A stretch of 19,363 bases of DNA from an uncultured Clostridia bacterium (GTDB taxonomy: Bacteria; Bacillota_A; Clostridia; TANB77; CAG-508), in the NCBI GenBank assembly GCA_947588915.1, contig CANPZA010000015.1, positions 1-19,363 of the forward strand, in the 5' to 3' direction. The translations under genes and the position numbers were made by a program. Positions 16,791-19,363 of the stretch are shown here, one piece after another. Within the stretch, counting starts at the first letter, position 1; each line of letters starts with the position of its first letter. The notes under the pieces were generated by a model. The model did no database searches and was not told the origin of the DNA. It saw nothing but the letters and a program-made list of their open reading frames with translations.

Positions 16791-18740
16791 ATGGAAGATT
16801 TAGTTGAAAGTATACTAGATTATGTGAGATCAGATTATACAGATTATGCAATCATGATAAATGGTGAATGGGGATCTGGAAAAACACACTTTTGGAATAA
16901 TAAAATTAAAAATAAAATAGAATCATTAGAATTAAATGGAAAAAGGTATACAACCATTTATATGTCTTTGTATGGTATATCAAACTTAGAAGAAATAAGT
17001 AAGAAAATATTTATAGAAACAACTCATTTAATGGATAAAAATCTTAGAAAATTTATGAATGCGAATGGACAAACTACTATTCCAGAATATGCAAAGACAG
17101 GAATAGATATGGCTAACTTTTTTGGTGTTACACAAAATGGAGATAGAGTAAATTATGCAGAGTTTTTTTCAACAGATGATAAAGTATTATGCTTTGATGA
17201 CCTAGAAAGAGCAAATGTAGATGTTATTGATATATTAGGCTATATAAATAATTTTGTAGAACATGATAATATAAAAACAATTATTATATGTAATGAAAAA
17301 GAACTTTCAACAAAATTAAAAAGTTCTAATTTGGAAATGAAAACATTTATTGCAACATATCTTTTAGATAAACAAAACGAATTAAATAAAACAGACAAAC
17401 CAATGGTTGAAAAAATACAAGATAAAATTGAGCATGTATTTGATAAAGCAAATGATTATGAAAGAATAAAAGAAAAACTAATTGGTGAAACTTTTGAATA
17501 TGCACCTAAATTTGATTATATTATAAATGGTATTTTAATGAGATATGAAAACAATCCAGATTTGATTAGATTTTTAAGAGAAAATACAAGACTTATTGTA
17601 TCAACTTTTAATAAAAGTGGAACTAGAAATCTAAGAATTTTAAAACATGCATTAAATGACTTTAAAAAAATATATGAAATGGTAAATAAATCATATCCAA
17701 ATACAAATAATAGAGTTATGCAAACAATGTTAATATTTACAATTGCTGTTTCATTTGAAATAAAAGCAGGTAAAATAACAAAGGATAAATTTGTAAACAT
17801 TAAGGATAATGAAGAATATAAAGCTATACTTGTATCTTCTAGAATTTTAATGGATAATAGGCAATTTTATATAAAAGAATTTGATAATAATTATTATTAT
17901 AATTTTAAATCAGAATATAGATTCTTTAAATTTATAGAGTATTATGTAAGAACTCGTATATTTGATATGAAGTTATTTAAAGATAATATGGAAACTATAA
18001 GAAATACTGTAGATACAGAGAATTTGCCAGGATATAAAAGATTACTTACTGAAGAATACTGGAAAATTTCTGATGACCAATTTGAGGGGGTTATTAAAGA
18101 GGTAATAAATGATGTAGAAAATGGAAGACTAAGTTTAATTGATACAGTAAAACTATATGCTTATTTTAGCTATTTTTCTAGAAAAAATCTAATTGAATAT
18201 GATTTAAAAACATTAAAAAATATATTTTTTACAGGAATGAATAAAGCATCTTTGACATCTAAGTATTGTGAAAATCCAAATGAAGAATTAGGTAAAATTG
18301 CAATAGAAGAACTTGAAGAAGATATGGAAGAAATTTTAAAACATTTCGAAATATTAAATGAACAATTACTAGAAAAAATGTATAGGGAAAAAGCAGAAGA
18401 AATTATGAAATGTATACCTATGAAAATGGAATTGTTTTATGAAAAATTTGATAAAGAGTGTATGGAAATACCAATTTTTAAATATTATGATCCATATCAA
18501 TTATTTCAAAGAATTTCATGTGCAAGCAATGAAGATATAGTATTAATAAAAGAAAAACTTATTGACAGAGCTGCAAGACATCATAAAGAAATAGAACCTG
18601 AAATGAAAAATATAAAACTATTAAAACAAGTTATAGATGATTATTTAAGAGGAAAAGATCCTACAATAAAAATTGTTATGTTAAAGAATTTTTCAAAGGA
18701 TTTAGGATATATATTAGATAAATATAAAGTAGGTTTTTAA
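16791..18740 (+). CDS. KAP-like P-loop NTPase of unknown function
   Basis: A 649-residue cytoplasmic protein with a P-loop NTPase domain in its first third: Walker A GEWGSGKT (25-32), Walker B VLCFDDLER (132-140), and a sensor-like IIICNE (164-169). The GEWGSGKT wording and the FDDLER Walker B are characteristic of KAP-family NTPases, a group in the STAND/AAA-related class that often acts in phage exclusion or membrane-linked signalling. I see no transmembrane insertion, unlike many KAP proteins. The remainder (about 200-649) is helical and charged, and I cannot assign it. The start is ATG 16791 after a strong AAGGAGG site; an in-frame TTG 33 bases earlier lacks such a site. It shares the comFC promoter and ends at a clear terminator. 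A defence role is only an inference. Confidence 0.75.
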   Translation: MEDLVESILDYVRSDYTDYAIMINGEWGSGKTHFWNNKIKNKIESLELNGKRYTTIYMSLYGISNLEEISKKIFIETTHLMDKNLRKFMNANGQTTIPEYAKTGIDMANFFGVTQNGDRVNYAEFFSTDDKVLCFDDLERANVDVIDILGYINNFVEHDNIKTIIICNEKELSTKLKSSNLEMKTFIATYLLDKQNELNKTDKPMVEKIQDKIEHVFDKANDYERIKEKLIGETFEYAPKFDYIINGILMRYENNPDLIRFLRENTRLIVSTFNKSGTRNLRILKHALNDFKKIYEMVNKSYPNTNNRVMQTMLIFTIAVSFEIKAGKITKDKFVNIKDNEEYKAILVSSRILMDNRQFYIKEFDNNYYYNFKSEYRFFKFIEYYVRTRIFDMKLFKDNMETIRNTVDTENLPGYKRLLTEEYWKISDDQFEGVIKEVINDVENGRLSLIDTVKLYAYFSYFSRKNLIEYDLKTLKNIFFTGMNKASLTSKYCENPNEELGKIAIEELEEDMEEILKHFEILNEQLLEKMYREKAEEIMKCIPMKMELFYEKFDKECMEIPIFKYYDPYQLFQRISCASNEDIVLIKEKLIDRAARHHKEIEPEMKNIKLLKQVIDDYLRGKDPTIKIVMLKNFSKDLGYILDKYKVGF

Positions 18741-18768
18741 TTGATTAAATAAAATACAATAGAATTTT

Positions 18769-18797
18769 GAAGACTTTATTAAAAAGTCTTCTTTTTT
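18769..18797 (+). terminator. Rho-independent terminator of the KAP-like gene
   Basis: The stem GAAGACTTT (18769-18777) / AAAGTCTTC (18783-18791) has loop ATTAA and six T afterwards. Confidence 0.9.
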
Positions 18798-18864
18798 ATG
18801 CATAATTTTTTCCTTATTTGTCATAATAAAAATATAAACAAAAACTTTAACAAGGAGGAATATT

Positions 18865-19026
18865 ATGAAAGCAACTGGAGTTGTAAGAAGAATAGATGAT
18901 TTAGGAAGAGTTGTTATTCCAAAAGAAATAAGAAAAACATTAAGAATAAAAGAAGGAGACCCTTCCTTTAAAACATTGGAACAATTAAGAATACTAACAG
19001 AAAGCTTGAAATTACTAGTTTCATAA
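18865..19026 (+). CDS. AbrB/SpoVT-type DNA-binding protein, short form
   Basis: A 53-residue protein beginning with the AbrB/SpoVT swapped-hairpin DNA-binding domain (MKATGVVRRIDDLGRVVIPK, then EIRKTLRIKEGD). Family members continue after EGDP with a further strand and a second domain (AbrB about 94 residues, SpoVT about 180). Here the sequence departs at residue 33 into an unrelated helical tail (SFKTLEQLRILTESLKLLVS) and stops. It may be a functional DNA-binding-only regulator or the remnant of a longer gene after a deletion. No in-frame CGG occurs, so it does not belong to the frameshift set. The ribosome site AAGGAGG (18852-18858) is strong, and a terminator follows. Confidence 0.8.
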   Translation: MKATGVVRRIDDLGRVVIPKEIRKTLRIKEGDPSFKTLEQLRILTESLKLLVS

Positions 19027-19064
19027 GATTAAAAAATATAATATAGTGTGAAAAAAATCAATGA

Positions 19065-19107
19065 ATACATAAAAAGATAGTGAATTAAACTATCTTTTTT
19101 TATGTAT
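19065..19107. terminator. Terminator after the AbrB-type gene
   Basis: A long AT-rich stem: ATACATAAAAAGATAGT (19065-19081) pairs with ACTATCT, seven T and ATGTAT (19089-19107), with one or two bulged bases and loop GAATTAA. The T run lies within the right arm. Confidence 0.75.
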
Positions 19108-19168
19108 GGATAAAATTTTTATTGAAAAAATTTCAAATTTAGAGTAATAGGATAAAGAATAGGTCGAG

Positions 19169-19213
19169 TAACTTATCTAAGTTAAGATAAAAAAGCCACA
19201 AAATCGATTGTGG
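19169..19213 (+). other. Unidentified structured leader upstream of metK
   Basis: Two candidate hairpins: TTATCT (19173-19178) / AGATAA (19185-19190), and CCACAA (19196-19201) / TTGTGG (19208-19213). An alternative pairing, TAACTTA (19169-19175) / TAAGTTA (19178-19184), excludes the first hairpin. The segment is less AT-rich than its surroundings and is followed by GCGAATGCAGAAAGGCGATG. I could not match it to SAM-I, SAM-III or another riboswitch class I know, so regulation is only suspected from the position. Confidence 0.35.
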
Positions 19214-19310
19214 TGCGAATGCAGAAAGGCGATGAGGTAATGTTTAAATAAAATCTTTTGAAATAAAATTTTGTAGTATTAAGAGAAATAAAAGAATGGA
19301 GGAATGTAAA

Positions 19311-19363
19311 TTGAAAAAATATAAAAGATATTTTTTAACTAGTGAATCTGTAACAGAAGGACA
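19311..19363 (+). CDS. metK: S-adenosylmethionine synthetase, first codons
   Basis: Only 17 codons are present before the right edge. They read LKKYKRYFLTSESVTEG with TTG as start; FTSESVTEGHPDK-like wording opens MetK, which makes S-adenosylmethionine from methionine and ATP. The TTG is placed eight bases after GGAGG (19298-19302). An ATG six bases earlier is followed directly by a stop codon. Confidence 0.85.
   Translation, partial: MKKYKRYFLTSESVTEG

Overview
This is a very AT-rich chromosomal window. Its gene content and signals (AGGAGG-type ribosome sites, reverse rubrerythrin, an AbrB/SpoVT-type regulator, DUF5665, UPF0182, RecD2, DnaE of the Firmicutes type) point to an anaerobic low-GC Firmicute, most likely a clostridium-like gut or sediment bacterium. 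Arginine is almost always AGA, with few CGN codons. I did not see rRNA, tRNA, CRISPR arrays or a prophage. No stretch longer than 300 bases lacks a gene.

Layout. 1-280 (-): start of a P-type cation ATPase, divergent from ftsY (524) and a UPF0182 membrane protein (1446-4307). A small DUF5665 membrane protein (4375-4666) follows. A 34-bp inverted repeat then separates it from a minus-strand pair, a zinc-ribbon protein and tyrS (4791-6308). Reverse rubrerythrin (6524-7072, +) converges on a YbgC-like thioesterase (7199-7621, -) across a second 33-bp inverted repeat that encloses a terminator. Next come a cytoplasmic GH13 alpha-amylase (7828), dnaE (9286-12831), a small unknown protein, a NUDIX hydrolase, recD2 (13697-15927), comFC (16123-16771), a KAP-like P-loop NTPase (16791-18740), a very short AbrB-type protein (18865) and the first codons of metK (19311).

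Main observation. Four otherwise intact genes (DUF5665, dnaE, recD2, comFC) are broken by seven +1 frameshifts, and all seven are the same lesion: an extra C directly before a GGN glycine codon, so that the ribosome meets an in-frame CGG. Skipping that C restores a family-consistent protein each time, and five of the seven sites lie at motif glycines I recognise. By eye I found 19 other CGG triplets inside genes, all out of phase, and none disturbs a frame. CGG is not used as an arginine codon in any gene I can recognise. The only in-frame CGG without an obvious shift is codon 75 of the small unknown gene at 12932. The simplest biological reading is that CGG is unassigned in this organism and is resolved by a +1 shift (or by four-base CGGN decoding as glycine), which makes such C insertions nearly neutral. 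The main alternative is a systematic consensus error. Raw reads, a search for tRNA-Arg(CCG) and peptides across the junctions would decide between them.

Other points of interest: an apparent ATT start codon in comFC, a terminator whose right arm holds the DUF5665 ribosome site, two palindromic intergenic elements with GGGAC cores, a stand-alone KAP-like NTPase, and an unidentified structured leader before metK.
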